Shown: one piece after another, positions 12,561 through 24,880 of the stretch
Layout: each line of letters opens with the position of its first letter
Position numbering within the stretch: the stretch's first letter is position 1
NCBI GenBank assembly: GCA_038496675.1
Contig: CM076661.1
Coordinates: forward strand, 9,186,399 to 9,250,398
Origin: Rachycentron canadum
Lineage: Eukaryota; Chordata; Actinopteri; Carangiformes; Rachycentridae
DNA: 64,000 nucleotides
Direction: 5' to 3'
Program-made: the position numbers and the translations under genes
Notes under the pieces: generated by a model
Told to the model about the DNA's origin: nothing
Database searches by the model: none
Seen by the model: only the letters and a program-made list of their open reading frames with translations

Positions 12561-13287
12561 CTTGGCACTGAAACATGTCTATCACTGATTGAGGATAAAC
12601 ACATGTTTGATTAGGAGAGACATTTGTGATATTTGTGTGATAGTTTGGTTTAAAAGTTCTTCACAAAGGGGAACTTTAAAGCAAGAGCTTGCTGACAGTA
12701 GACAAAGAAAAGGTATTAGGCTATTGTGTGTTATACAACAGGTTGAAAAAGCTGATTTCACAAACAGGTGGCACGAATGAGAAGGACGAGTCACCTCAGT
12801 TAAGTGGTGATAATTGAGTGCTGATCTTTGCTTCTCCTTCCCCATCTGAAACTGACAGCTTTGGTGACCTCCTCTTTCTTTCCCTTTCTCATCCTCGCTG
12901 CTTCCTTATATGGCGAGCTATAATGATACACGTTGTAAAGTCTGTGTAAGCACTACCTTCCGACACTAAAAGTGACCCTCAAGAGTGTAATGGGCCTATA
13001 TTCCTCCTGGCATTGTGAAAAGGTGAAAAAAAACAATTTATAACTCTTTGTACTGCCACTTAAGGACTCCCATCACCAGTTTATTTGAGGTGAATGAGGA
13101 AGCTTGTAATTTTCAGTGTTTCTCAAGGAAAATAGGTATGTTTAAGGGGGTGAATAACAGGTTAAGCTGCAGGTTCAAGGCTGGTGCTTTTATGGCTCCT
13201 GACTACATGTTTGTGTGTTTGTGTGGAGCAGATATTAAATCTCAGCAGAATGACAACACGTAATAAAAATATAGTTACATTCAGATT

Positions 13288-13500
13288 AGGGCTGAGAGAT
13301 TATTTGAAATATTATGGAAATCACAATTTGACACATTCACATCAACAGAGATGCAATTTCTTTGATAAAAAGGTAGAATGTGTCACAACGTACAATAAAA
13401 GAAGGATTGTGTTGCTACAAAGATGTCATCATATCAAATCATATTCTCCTGGCGTTAGACCCCAGCAAGAATCAAATCACCATCACTTTTATATTGCAAA
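13288..13500 (+). repeat. Possible decayed interspersed repeat
   Basis: Begins 'gggctgagagattatttgaaa' and continues 'attatggaaatcacaattt', resembling the 'gggctgaacgat...' start of widespread fish repeats. The remainder is not clearly matched. Confidence 0.3.
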
Positions 13501-13530
13501 GTGCAAAAATGAATAAATGAAAATTAAGTC

Positions 13531-13547
13531 TTTTTTTTTTTTTTTTT
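13531..13547. repeat. Poly(T) run
   Basis: Seventeen consecutive T. It lies about 30 bases beyond the possible repeat at 13288-13500. Confidence 0.85.
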
Positions 13548-14189
13548 GCATATTCAGGCTCAAATGTTCCTTTATTACAAAGAAACATTGTTTTTTTATT
13601 TGGTAGGGATCTTACACACACCATCCTCCTAACATTAGTACAATTGTACTAAAGGTGTATTAATCCTAAAACAAACATACACTTTTTTGCACCTCTTCAA
13701 GTATAATTTGCTAAAAACTGTTGCCCAGATGCTTAAGTTAATAGTCTTCGGTATAGTTATGGGATTATACCCATGAACCAATTTTGAAAATATATACATG
13801 GACAGCATGTCATAGGGAAGTACTCAAAAATGGTCCAACACATTGGTTTTGGTGTGATCATGGGATTTGTTGACAACTACAAATAACAAAAATATTACCA
13901 GCGTTATCCATGAGGAAAATTCACTTGTCAATATACTTGTACTTGAACATTATATTCACAGCTAATCTGTGAAAACTACGTTTGCTGAAACCAGTCCCAG
14001 TCTGGAGAAATAAAAAGGATTCGGATCCGTGGATTCAGCTTCATCAGGCTGTTGCCTCTGCTTAGTTTCTGTGAAATGCTCGACACGAGCATGAGTCAAC
14101 CTCAATAAGCTTTTAGTTTGCCTATTAACTTTTAAAACTGTAAGTTATAGTAATATTCTACACATGTCCATTTTTATACTCAAAGGCTT

Positions 14190-14380
14190 CTTCATCTCCA
14201 GAGCAGGTATAATTCTTGATAAAGCCATCATAATTCATTCCTGTGCTTATAAGATTACATTGGAAGTAAGAAACCCAGGAGCTGTTGGTATTAGCAGGCC
14301 TGGGAAATTACAACTTCTCTGTCCAATAAGTGCTTGGACTGTTAATCGGCCCAAGTATAAGACTATGGACCACAAGTGAA
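14190..14380. promoter_or_regulatory. Candidate conserved non-coding block
   Basis: Contains CATCATAATTCATTCC near 14226, TTAGCAGGCCTGGG near 14291 and GTTAATCGGCCC near 14341. The sequence is complex, with no repeat or coding signature. Confidence 0.3.
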
Positions 14381-14609
14381 GCAAAAGCCTCCCAAAGCCT
14401 TTCCACACGTTCGCCTGTGAGAGGAAAAAAAAATGAAAATGGAAGAGAGACGAGAATACGAGCAAGTTGGAAAGAGAAAAGCTCCTCACTATCAGCCGAG
14501 GTTCCCATGTATTTATATGAAAGATATTTATTCAATTTCTGAACTCGGGGGACTGTGGATGATAATCCGTTAAATGTCTGCACACACCTTCCCTGCTACT
14601 GGCACCTTA

Positions 14610-14960
14610 TTAAAATATGTAGATTAATTTGCGACTGGTTCAGCATGTGATTAGTGCGGGTGGATTGGGTGCTCGAGATTCAGCTCATATTTGTAATCTT
14701 CTAAATTTAACAGCGAGTGAGAGCTTGTCAATTAAATGGGATGAAATGATGGGGAAGAGTAAGATTCATCTTCATCTCCTTGTTTTATGCTTGAGTGGCC
14801 ACAGAGTTATCATTTACAGGGCTTCAGATAATTGGCAGCAGTTTTGTTGAGCACCTCCGATTCAGAATGAATTTGTATTCTTCAACCAGACAGCAGCTCA
14901 ATACACTTTGGCAAAGTGCAGCCAGGCTTTGTCAATTATAGCGCGTGTCACGGGGAAAAA
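14610..14960. promoter_or_regulatory. Candidate conserved non-coding block
   Basis: Long complex block with GTAGATTAATTTGC near 14619, GTGATTAGTGCGGG near 14647, CAATTAAATGGG near 14730, GATAATTGGCAGC near 14827 and GTCAATTATAGCGCG near 14932. A 73-codon open frame at 14629-14850 has no recognisable domain. One of the more convincing blocks in this segment. Confidence 0.4.
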
Positions 14961-15121
14961 ATACCATGTCACTCCAGATGAGAGAAAGGCATTAAGAGTG
15001 GAGTGAGGTAAAATAAGATCTTATGGAATTTAATGGTATTTATGTCACTTTGTTTGAAGTTGATTGATTTGCACTTTTCATGCTTTACATGTTGGGCTTT
15101 CGTCCTGTTAATTTGACGTGC

Positions 15122-15138
15122 AAAAAAAAAAAAAAAAA
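15122..15138. repeat. Poly(A) run
   Basis: Seventeen consecutive A, ending about 16 bases before the GGCAA repeat that follows. Confidence 0.85.
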
Positions 15139-15154
15139 CTTGAATTAAATCATA

Positions 15155-15240
15155 GGCAAGGCAAGGCAAGGCAATTTTATTTGTTTAGCCCATTTTTACA
15201 AACAGTTTGTCTCAAAGGGCTTTCATAGGATGCTTCTGTG
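15155..15240 (+). repeat. GGCAA-type teleost interspersed repeat
   Basis: Four GGCAA units followed by 'ttttatttgtttagcccat', then 'tctcaaagggctttcat'. This order matches a very common teleost dispersed repeat ('ggcaaggcaattttatttatatagcac...tcaaagtgcttta'). The short length suggests a truncated copy. The class (SINE tail or other) is not assigned. Confidence 0.6.
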
Positions 15241-16359
15241 ACAAGCCAGAAAGACCACTTAAAACTGCCTAAATGCTATATATACTGTCCCACTCCTTGG
15301 TACAGCACTGTCAGTGGAAGTGAAGTCAAGATACTTAAAAAGGCAGTGAAGTGTTGGAGATAAGAATTTAACCTATTATAGTACTACTATATTATTATGA
15401 CACCAAATTTTCACGTACTCTAAATTTAGGATTCTGTACTATATGTGTCAAATTAATTTCCCATTGAAAGACAGATCTAAAATACAAGCTCTTCATTTTG
15501 TGCCTGTGGTCAATGGACAGGCTTCTCTGTCCAGGTATCCAGTATCCGCCCTTCATTAACAATAATGTAAGACCTTTGTTTCCCTCTATAGTTCACATTA
15601 GCAGCCGGTCTTTGTCAACCTTTGACTGAGCTGAATGAGACAACAGAACAATGATCTGACAATGAGGTTCCTGCACAGAAACCTCTTTGTCATCAAACAC
15701 AATAACACGATTTGGGTTAATTAAATCTAAGCTAATAGGCAGTGATTGATCCCCACATTTGACTCAAATCAAATTAGCTGTGCAGTGGGACAATGCTGGT
15801 GCCGCACAACTGTGGTATGGAGAGGTCGCGTAGGTCTCTGGAACAGGTTTGGATTGATCTGTCCAAAGGAAATCATCTCCTCCTCAAGCCACAATCGTTA
15901 TGGCTGAAGGTACATCACAACAACAACGTTCATGACATTCTCCCAATGGTATTTCTCTAATTAATCATGGTCTTTTTAAATTGTTCACATTGTATTACCG
16001 AAGCTACGCATTTAACAGCTAACTATCAAACTCGGTTGCACTTTGCAAAGTTTTCAGGGGAAGTGAAAGTCGACCTGTTGTGTTCGGTGACAGATATAGC
16101 CATGGGGCGCTCCTTCTCTTTGACCAGACCTCGGTAAAGACCCCAGGGCTCAGGAAAGACAGAGGTGAAACACACATATACACACATGCACTCGCACACA
16201 GACAGAGCTGTCTTGACAGTGTCTACTTTCACCTCCCCTCAGCACTTTTCCAACCCTCGGGCAGGATTTTGCAATTCCACTTTTCACCCACTTGGACGGT
16301 CAAAAGTTTGGGTTCAAAACTAAAACTCTGCTGCTGCATCGTTTTGTTGGTGCCATGGG

Positions 16360-16374
16360 AAAAAAAAAAAAAAA
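16360..16374. repeat. Poly(A) run
   Basis: Fifteen consecutive A after GCCATGGG. Confidence 0.8.
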
Positions 16375-17039
16375 GTCAAGTCGGTCGAAGTATTTAGGTG
16401 GAGTGAGTAGGTGGTCGTCTCTCGCGCAGAGAGCAAGAGCCTGCAGCAGAGTTGAGCCAAGGTTGGTATGTAGGTAGATTGGTCTGGACAGGAAAGGTAG
16501 TCTGGTGCTGAGTGGCCAACCAGACAGCGAGACAGGATTAGAGGCCGCTCCTGACATTTGGCACAACACCCAACTGGGGGCAGAGTTAATTTAACGGTGA
16601 GGGGTCATGGGGTCACGGGCCTGACCCAACCACTGCTGGCAGGCTGAGAGGGATATAAGACATGCTTGAGCACCACCATTCTGTTAGAAAGATAAAGAAG
16701 CCTAAGGAAGCCGTTCGCTTGCATGGTGCACGTAACTCTGACAATAATATATCAAAAGAGGCAACTTTCATGCATACAATAGATGAGGCAAGCTTACTAT
16801 CTCTATGTCTGAGAATGGTGAGATGGGTGTGTCTGGAGGAAAGAAAACTTGAGTGTATGCTAGTGCAGAGAGTGTGTTTACACATGCATGTCTGTGAGTA
16901 AGTGTGTCTCACAGTTGGGTGTGTGATGGGTTCAGAGCAGGAGCAGCAGGGCCTCCTTGGTCCTTCAGTCCTTCAGTCACTCACTTCCTCTTGCTTGACT
17001 GCTTTGCTCAGCCAGGCTGAAAGCTGCTCCGTTGTCAGG

Positions 17040-17165
17040 TTGGAGTGTGCTAATTAGGCTCCAGTTTAATTTTTCAGGATGCTCTACTGCCCTTTAAATG
17101 GCCATTTCAAATTCAAAGTGATGGTAATTGTACCATGGCATGCTGATCTTGTAATCACCCTGGGA
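17040..17165. promoter_or_regulatory. Candidate conserved non-coding block
   Basis: Complex sequence with GCTAATTAGGC near 17049, AGTTTAATTTTTC near 17063 and GGTAATTGTACC near 17124. It ends in a T run at 17166-17179. Confidence 0.35.
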
Positions 17166-18964
17166 TTTTTTTTTTTTTTGGCTTGGTATTTTTTCTTCTT
17201 TTAGCCTAATTCTCTCTCTCTCTCTCCCCCTATCCATTTGTTTGATCTTGTTTTATTTTCTCTGGACCTTTATTGCTTTCTACAGAGATCGTAAGTGGGA
17301 TGCACAAACAGCGTTGTCGACACTGGCAAACCTCACCAGCTGCTGCAGACTGTAGGGTCAGAGGTACCAGGGATACGCAGTGGGACTAAATTAAATGTCA
17401 ATTAAATGTCTTCTGCTGAAAAGTCGGGAATTTGGCTAAAACCCGGCTGGATACATGCAGCAGGCTTAAAAAGGAGAAACAGCAATAAAATCAGTGACAA
17501 CTCTCATTGGTCTTATGCTGTAACTCCAAGAAGTCACTGGGTCACAAACTGCACTAATCTGCTACAAAGAAAGCAACGGCCAACTTTTAATGACACATTC
17601 AGCAGGGAGGGAGTGTGCACCAACTAAGAGAAAAGGCAGAAAATGGACAAATTACATTACTTGGAGAATGTATTCAGGGTGATTAACCTCATGTTACATT
17701 TTTTCATTTGGCTTACATCCCAGTCTAACTCACCCAGATTAAACTGGTTGATGAGGAGAGCAGCTGGAGTTATTAGAACACTGGGGGAAAAGAAGAGTAA
17801 TTTTGATAGCCTCCTGGAAGAGTAATTGGGGTTAATGAGTGGTACTGTATGGGAGGAAATTATTACATTTGGTCAAACTATGAAAAATCATAGTGGTAGA
17901 CATAATACAAAAAAAATTCCAAGACAACTCAGCCTAATGTTACTAGATTTGAAAAATGCACCAATGTGCAAATGCTTCTATTTCACTAATCAGACTGTTT
18001 GCCATTGAAATCACCCTCACTTTTTAATGATAGCAGCTGTTTTCTGCATCTCTTTGGAGCCAAGCACAATTCCTTTTGTCTATTCTAATTGATGGAGAAA
18101 AAAATAAATAAATCATACACAATAAACCACATGCAACTTTATCAAAATAAAACTTTTAAGAACATAATCAATTGAACTTCCCAAATCTTAATTGATTCCA
18201 GCGGGTGTGTTTCCTTTTGTTAAAAGTGGAAATACCCTCGGTGTTTGATGCTATTTACTCTTGTCCTGGGCTAGCTTTGCTTTGTCAGGTGAGGTTTTAT
18301 TTCTTCTTGAAAGGGATTCCTTGAAGTGACTCGGGTGTCAGGTTTGTGACGCTTCCTCTTTTCAATTGTCTTTGCACTCAGAGGAGATGTGAGGACAGGC
18401 GGCTCCTCAGCCGTCACAATATTGATACTGTACGATGGCTGTCGAGGCACAAGCCCCCTGCTTCTAATCTGCCCTGACAGACCATGCAGCATATGAATGA
18501 TAGCAGGTGTGACATCACAAATAAGAGAGAAATCAAATGAAGTGAAGAAAGAGAAAACAGACTAAAAATGAGAAAAAGTTTTTGGGGGAGTTTTTTCCTT
18601 TTTTTTTTGTTTAATTTATTCTTTCAAAGAAATGATGGGGAGATGGGAAAGAGATAGAAACGTCTGATTCTGTATACACTTTTTATTTTTATTTCTCTTT
18701 TCTCTGATCCAACATCCACTATTTTTTTCTCCCTCTGTTCTGAGGAGGAAGAGATGGTTGATGGGACGATGGCCAGGGCCATTCATTGTGGCAGTGTCAG
18801 CAGTGGATTTATTTTCTCTTTAGTGTGCAGGACAGGATGCTTAAGACTGTAGAACAAAGGCATACAATAGACTTCTTCAAAGACATCTTGAAGACACTGA
18901 TTCATCAGTCAGACAAGAAGCCTGTGGGCAGGTGTCTGGCCACAATGGGACACTCACATATACT

Positions 18965-18966
<2 letters not shown>

Positions 18967-19014
<48 letters not shown>
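18967..19014. repeat. (CA)24 microsatellite
   Basis: Twenty-four uninterrupted CA units, likely polymorphic. Confidence 0.95.
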
Positions 19015-19018
<4 letters not shown>

Positions 19019-19388
19019 AAAGGCACAGAGAGAAAACACACATGCCGGCTAAATCAACTCTTTGCTTTCATTGTGATCCTGAGAGATAGATGGGTCCAGG
19101 ATGGCAACTTTGTCCCAGAATGCAATAGGCACAGCAGCATGAGGCTCTTTGTTAAGTTGGGGATCTTGGTTACAACACAGCCAAGACCATCACTGTCTTT
19201 GGAGTCGGGCCGAAGTGATTCAACCCGCCAGATGATGAAGAAAAGTGTGATATGTGAAGTCCATTTATCATTGAGAGCTTTCTTGTCTTTTATTAATCAA
19301 TCATTAGTTATTATTAGCCGTGTCAATAGTTATACACGGAGTTACACAGTCAGTGTTAATCGTTTTTTTTTTTGTTTTTGTTTTGCAG

Positions 19389-19488
19389 CTAATGTTAATG
19401 CTACCATTTCCCAGGGACGTGGCGACATCTTCAAAATGGTTGCCCAAAACCTGAAGATATTCAGTTTACAATGGGAATGCAACAATTG
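19389..19488 (+). other. Exon-like stretch, unsupported
   Basis: A strong 3' splice-site pattern (T-rich run from about 19363 ending TTTTGCAG at 19388) precedes a 100-base stretch that ends at a GTAAAC donor-like site (19489). In one frame it translates without a stop, but the peptide matches no family I know. It could be an exon of an uncharacterised transcript, or chance. Confidence 0.15.
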
Positions 19489-21194
19489 GTAAACTTGTTT
19501 TTGAGGCAACAAAAATCATCCGATGTCAAGATTTTCCGTTTTTCCCTGCTGTATTTTTTGAAGTGAAGTAAGTGTTAGCTGGTGTCAAATTAAAAGGATA
19601 TATCAGAGAGGTAGTAAAACATCACACTTTTTTGGTTGCAAATTAATTTTCTATATATCAACTGACTTAAGACTAAGTGAGTATTTGCATGAGCTTTGTT
19701 CCATGTTGTGTATATATAAAAACACATTAATACATTAAATGGTCGTATCAGCTCTTTTAAGCTTCAACAGCCTTCACAGAAAAAACTCTGAAAGTTTAGC
19801 AATAAATGATGGATTTTTGTCATTTTTGTTGTTTGAAATTGTGGAGGCTAAAAAATAATAGTGTTTGTATGTTGGAGCAGGTGGGTAAATACAGAGCAGG
19901 TCCGTATACCTGTGCTGTCAGAGTTTGATATGACAATAAGAGGTTTGCTTGGTCATATTGTGTGTGTTCAAGGCTATTGTGGGGCTATGTAGAAGCGGGT
20001 GTGAGTGACAAGGTGAGAATGGGGAGCAAATGTCTGATCGGGCACCATTTCGAATTCAATCCACTATGAACAAGGGGCCACTTCTATTTTCAAGAGTCAT
20101 CACTGGCCAGCTACAGGTCATTTGTGTTTGTTGTAAATCTATAAAATGCTAAAACTTATCTGTATTCATTGTTTTCACAGGAAGTCAGAAAACTTTAAAA
20201 TGTGTGTTTACTGTTGAAGCATATATCTCTGTTATACTAATTGACTTTTAATTCATTCTCTACACTGCACTACAATTACATACTAATTGTCCGCATTTGA
20301 AGCCGAAATACAGACATAATGCGTAACCTATATAGCTTCAGTAATGGTAGCCAAACCCTATCCTGAGAAAATTATGTTGTTTTTCTCTCACTTTTCTGTC
20401 TCGTTGCCAAAGTAAGTCTTTTCCCCCCCTTGTCCCACAGGAAAGACTCTTGAAATTGTTCATTTACCGAGAGGAAGAAGTTGAAGGCCAGGACATTCTT
20501 TTTTTTCTGTCAGATTTGTAAAGATTATTCCCATCATGATCCTATTAGCCACAGGGAGAACGTGACTACTTAAGATGGATTTATGGAAAAATAGTTATCC
20601 CCAAAAAAACATTGCTCAGTGGATGAATCCAAACCCCCGCTCTCCCCCTCACCCCTACTCCACAGAACTTATTCCCTCTGCTAATTCAATTCAAGAGGCT
20701 ACATTTGTGTTCTCAAGGCCAACAAGTCTGAAAGTCATAATCCCAGACCACAAGTACCACTTCACGTACCCAGCAGGCTCCTTTCCTGGAACTTTGCTGA
20801 GGCAGAGCTGATTTGGCAAGGGATTAATCTGCCCCAGCACCTGCAGTCTCTGTAACCAGTCATTGCCTGGCCCATAGAGATCCCACAATTTACAGGTTAC
20901 CAGAACTAAAAATGTACAACTACTGAAATCAAGGAAAAAGTTTTTTTAATCCCTGCTCCACAAAATGTTACACAATTTAAATGTTGTTATCTTATGGACA
21001 TATTCAATAGTTCTGACTACAAGTCTAATGCATAACTCCCTGAACTCAAAGTTCACTCACGGTTGTTAATAAATGGATTCCTTCTTGTGCACTCATCCTA
21101 ATGAATGAGGCTTACCTTCCCCTGCCCTTCAACAGTTTATTTTCCTCAGGTCAGAACCCCAGCTCAAGGCCCCCATGGCTGGCGCCATATGTGT

Positions 21195-21380
21195 ACGAAG
21201 CAGGGGGTGGTGCAGTGGAAGCCTGCTGGTCATGCCACTGAGCTCAGGTAGGTTCCCCGAGCCGGATCCCCCCCACCCGGGCACCCAGGGGAGAGGAGGT
21301 GTTAAAACCTGAAGGGCCTTTGCCTGGTCCCCCTGAGCATGCAACCATCTGCTCCCCGCCCCCGCCCAGCTGGCCACCTT
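21195..21380 (+). mobile_element. Possible decayed tRNA-derived SINE
   Basis: TGGTGCAGTGG at 21208-21218 resembles a pol III A box. GGTTCCCCGAGCC at 21251-21263 resembles a degenerate B box. Their spacing of about 30 bases is normal for tRNA-like heads. The following GC-rich part (ACCCGGGCACCCAGGGGAG) would be the SINE body. No clear tail or target-site duplication is seen. Confidence 0.35.
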
Positions 21381-21479
21381 TGATCCCACCAAATTTGAGC
21401 TAAAACGAGGATGATGACAGAGGTCTTCCAGTTTGCTCTGGAGAACAGGGGGGAGGACAGAGGAAGAGCAGAGGTTCAC

Positions 21480-21650
21480 GGACTCGAGACGAAGACAAAC
21501 TTGGTGATGACATGGCTATGAATCGCCATTTAGCGAAATTGTATTGTCTTTCGCAGATGTGCTTCGATCTAAAAGCTATATATTGCTGTGAATGCGCATA
21601 CAGATGTGTCATTTGTCCTCTGCTTGTCAGTGAAGGAGCATAGGAATTTT
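21480..21650. promoter_or_regulatory. Candidate conserved non-coding block
   Basis: Complex sequence with unusual, CpG-containing words (AATCGCCATTTAGCGAAATTG near 21521, TTTCGCAGATGTGCTTCGATC near 21549, AATGCGCATAC near 21592). There is no repeat signature. Confidence 0.35.
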
Positions 21651-21789
21651 ACAACATGGAGCCACAGTGTATTAAGGTCTGAGAGCAATACAAAAAAGCC
21701 TTATTAGTCAGGCACTAACATAGCACTGCATGCTGTACAATGAGAAAATTACAGGTAAATTGTCCATCAATATATTAAAATATAGGGAA

Positions 21790-22250
21790 TTCTACCATTT
21801 ATCTTCCCTAATGGCTCGGAACACACTGTGTCCATACAATGTAATTGCAACTCTCTCATATTTCTAATTAAAACATGTCTCTCAAACAGATGTAAAGTGT
21901 GACCCAGGGTCAATTAAAACTGATATCAAAATGATCAGAATTACTCTCACACACAAAAATGTATGGATCTGAGCCAAATGGCTTATTTTCGTTGTGATTA
22001 AAAGAGGATTTTGACCTAAATGACCAATGCAGTGATGAATCAGTGAGGGAACACACAATCAGCATTTTGCTCCTGCGACCCAGGACCAAATTGATTCCAC
22101 AGAAAAATATCATGTGAATAATTAAATGCATTGATTAAACAGTGAGATAATATTTAATTAAGGTGGCTCATTAGAATTCCTTGCGCACCACCATTAATGG
22201 GTCATTAAGACAATTAATTAATTAAGCACCCTCTAACTACCAAAAGGAAT
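21790..22250. promoter_or_regulatory. Candidate conserved non-coding block
   Basis: Long TAAT-rich but complex block: TGTAATTGCAAC near 21840, TTCTAATTAAAAC near 21862, GTGAATAATTAAATGC near 22113, ATATTTAATTAAGG near 22149, CCATTAATGGGTCATTAAG near 22191, and tandem TTAATTAATTAA at 22213-22225. Among the best regulatory candidates here. Confidence 0.4.
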
Positions 22251-22628
22251 TCAATCTATAATGAGTACATGTTTTTGAAGAAGTTAATTAGGTAATCCCT
22301 GCTCCCACAGCCTTGTGTACAGAATCTAATGTGAACTACAATTACTGATAAAACTTGCTGAAGTTCTTTGACAAGGATGAAGCCTGAATAGTCGGACTTC
22401 TTAATCTGGGAAAGGAATGTGCATATGTACATGTACAGTTGTTCAGGGTAGACAATGGTGAAGGAAAATGTGTGGGAGCTGGAGAGAGACACTGAACAAA
22501 GGAAGAGGTTACGTTCATAGAGTGGGGTTTGAGGACGTCTGCATCCTCTAAAGGTCCTTGAGAAAGTTTCTTTACATTGTAACGTGATGTTTTGTTGTTT
22601 GTTTTTTTTTTGCTCACTAAATAAATGG

Positions 22629-22904
22629 AGCTGCAACATTAGTCGATTCATTGGTTGAGGAAAAGAATTAGCAACTGTCCTTTTTTAAATAAAATAATCC
22701 AAACAATCTCTTCTTTAAGGCTCTCACATGTGAAAATGTGCCACCTTTGCTTATCTTAATATTGTAGTAAATTAAATCTTTTGTGTTTAGGACCATTGGT
22801 TTGACATTTAATCACTCTGATGGGCAAATGATCAATCAATCATTGAGCAAAGATAAATGATTTAAAAAAATGATCAATTTCAAAAGATCAAAAATTGCAG
22901 CCCT
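22629..22904 (+). mobile_element. Decayed TIR-bearing percomorph repeat
   Basis: Starts AGCTGCAACATTAGTCGATTC and ends ATTGCAGCCCT, so the two ends are inverted copies of each other (GCTGCAA / TTGCAGC). Internal remnants such as 'ggaccattggtttgacattt' and 'tgatcaatttcaaaagatca' fit the common fish repeat that carries GATTAATCGATTAATC-type ends. It is diverged and about 276 bases long. Non-autonomous DNA-element status is from recall. Confidence 0.6.
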
Positions 22905-23179
22905 ATGAAACACTAAGATTACACAATTTTTCCAATAAGATTTTCACTGTTAAGTCTCCTCCTGAAATACAAAGTTTGTCATTTAAGTGGTTCTTTGTGG
23001 CAAAACGTCTCCAATTTGCTTCCTTAGCAGAATAAAAAAAAAATTCTAAATCAAATGCTGGTCTGTGGATAAACACATTTTTAATAGGAAATCCTTGACA
23101 TGAAATATTTTGGGAATGCTTGATCTATATTCTACAGAGGAAAGAAGGCAAGGTGGAGTAGTGACAGCTAAAGCAGCCC

Positions 23180-23660
23180 TGTGTGTGATCAGGGGTGAGC
23201 TCCCCTGGTGCCATCCCTCACCCCTGTAGCGTGAACAATCCTCAGACGTGATCTGCCAGGCTAACCGGCTTGCATAAATAAAATCGGTTATCTCCCCATC
23301 CCTTAGCCTCCCTGTCCGCACTCTGGCTGTATTTAATCACACGGGGGGGCAATGGGATAGGGCCGTTTTTCTGCCAGAATAATCAGAGGGCCTCCATGTG
23401 TCCTGGTCATATGTATTAATCCTGCCTTCCTATGGCTGGCCTTATCAGCTCCCAAAGCCCACCTCTCATGGGATCTGGGCTGCTGTCTCAGCGCCCTCTA
23501 ATCTGCCCTGAGAAATTGTTAACAGGATGTAAATGCGTCCAGGGATGATATATGGCTTCTTGTATAACATACATGTTATTGTTAAGCGTTTTGCATGCAG
23601 GCTCTGGGATTATGCACACAGAGAATGAGAGAGATGGTATTGATTGATGGAATAACAAAT
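23180..23660. promoter_or_regulatory. Candidate regulatory block with CTCF-like and PBX-HOX sites
   Basis: Long complex block including GTATTTAATCACACG near 23330, TATGTATTAATCCTGCC near 23410, GGCCTTATCAGC near 23437 and GTTATTGTTAAGCG near 23575. A CTCF-like match CAGCGCCCTCTA is at 23489-23500 (motif on the minus strand). TGATTGATGG, an exact PBX-HOX ten-mer, is at 23641-23650. No repeat or coding signature is visible. Confidence 0.4.
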
Positions 23661-24880
23661 GTCGAATATCGTTTTAGATGCAAATGATCACACAGGGTTA
23701 TGGGACAGATCTTTTTTTGCTGCTTATGGATATGGACAAGGATGAAATAGTGGAGGGATTGCAGGAGTTATCTCAGGCAGCTATTTTAGTTTAATGGAAT
23801 GTACATGGAGGAAGAAAGGTGGGGTCTACATCAAGATTGTTATATTACACAAATGTGTATTTCAGTGTGGCCTGATGAAAATTTGGATTTAATGAACTGT
23901 CCAAGTTTCAAATCCTCACAGGACTGATATGAGTCACGTTTGACTCTTTAAAAACATCTGAAGGCGTTGTTTGTAATTAGCGTTTGAGACACTGATGGAA
24001 TACAGCATGTTCGCTTTGTTTTGTCACCGATCCAGAAATGTATTCACTGCTTCTTTACTGTGTTTGAGCATTTTTTATGACAAGAATCCCTTCCTGTCAA
24101 TTTCATTCAGAACCTGGTTTTGAGTCAGAGTCGACTTCACATTCTGATGCATTTCTATTTTGATGTACACTGTTTCATCTGTACTCTGTCAGCAAGAAAG
24201 GGCGTAGCAATGATATGCATTGGAAATGTTCATACAAAGCTGTCAAGAAACACATTTTTAAAACATCAATAAAAGTATATGGTATATGCTGTCAACTGCA
24301 AGCAGCACATTGTATCTTATCAGCATACATAGTTGCCTGTATTTCCAAAGAGAAGCTCAAATGAGAATCGCTGTACCTACACTCTGAAATAGGAAAAGAT
24401 TCATTAATCCACATGCTCCAATCATGAACGTCTTCGGTTTTGTTGTCTTTTACTTTTGTTTTGTTTTGCTGTGTTCAGAACAGAGACACTCTTTGGTGTC
24501 ACTTCCTGTCAAGGTTGGATAGGACTCAGCATCAGTTCCGATGGACAGGAAGCTGGGTGATTTTTCTGTAGTACAGTAATTAGATCCCCCCTCTTTCTCT
24601 TCCCTGCAAATGTGATGCAAAGCATCTCAAAGTACTGTCTCCTATGATTAAAGACAGCTCATTATCTGCGGCTAGTCTCTGTCTGATTCAAGCCCCCACA
24701 GAGGAGTGTGTGATACCCGAAGAGAAGGTGCAATTGTCCTCATCACCCAAAAGAAGATCTGCCTTTTTTGTATTTCAGGTTCCAGATTTGGATTTCATTG
24801 CTCATTTTTGGCTCAAGCATTTTTTTCTGAATTTAAATCAAAAACCATCTATTTTTATATAACGGATTTGATATTAATTA

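Larger units (their letters stand above)
9001..18000. other. Gene-free segment, 9-18 kb
   Basis: No supported gene. Open frames reach about 110 codons (for example plus-strand 13184-13516, which lies mostly in a decayed repeat) without recognisable domains. Stretches 9280-10110, 10275-11265, 11700-12340, 12565-13285, 13550-14190, 15245-16355 and 17230-18000 contain nothing I can name. Short runs of T at 17166-17179 and TC at 17211-17226 are simple sequence. Confidence 0.7.

Noticed and set aside
18932..19492. 186-codon open frame on the plus strand
   Set aside because: It reads through 24 CA units, has no domain, and ends in unrelated sequence; the length is a by-product of the microsatellite.
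21129..21479. 116-codon minus-strand open frame
   Set aside because: It lies over a GC-rich, tRNA-like SINE candidate; low-stop content reflects composition.
22256..22651. 131-codon minus-strand open frame
   Set aside because: No recognisable domain, and its upstream end runs into the start of a decayed repeat.
22791..22860. PBX-HOX-like ATCAATCA cluster
   Set aside because: It lies inside the decayed TIR-bearing repeat, so the motifs are repeat-derived.
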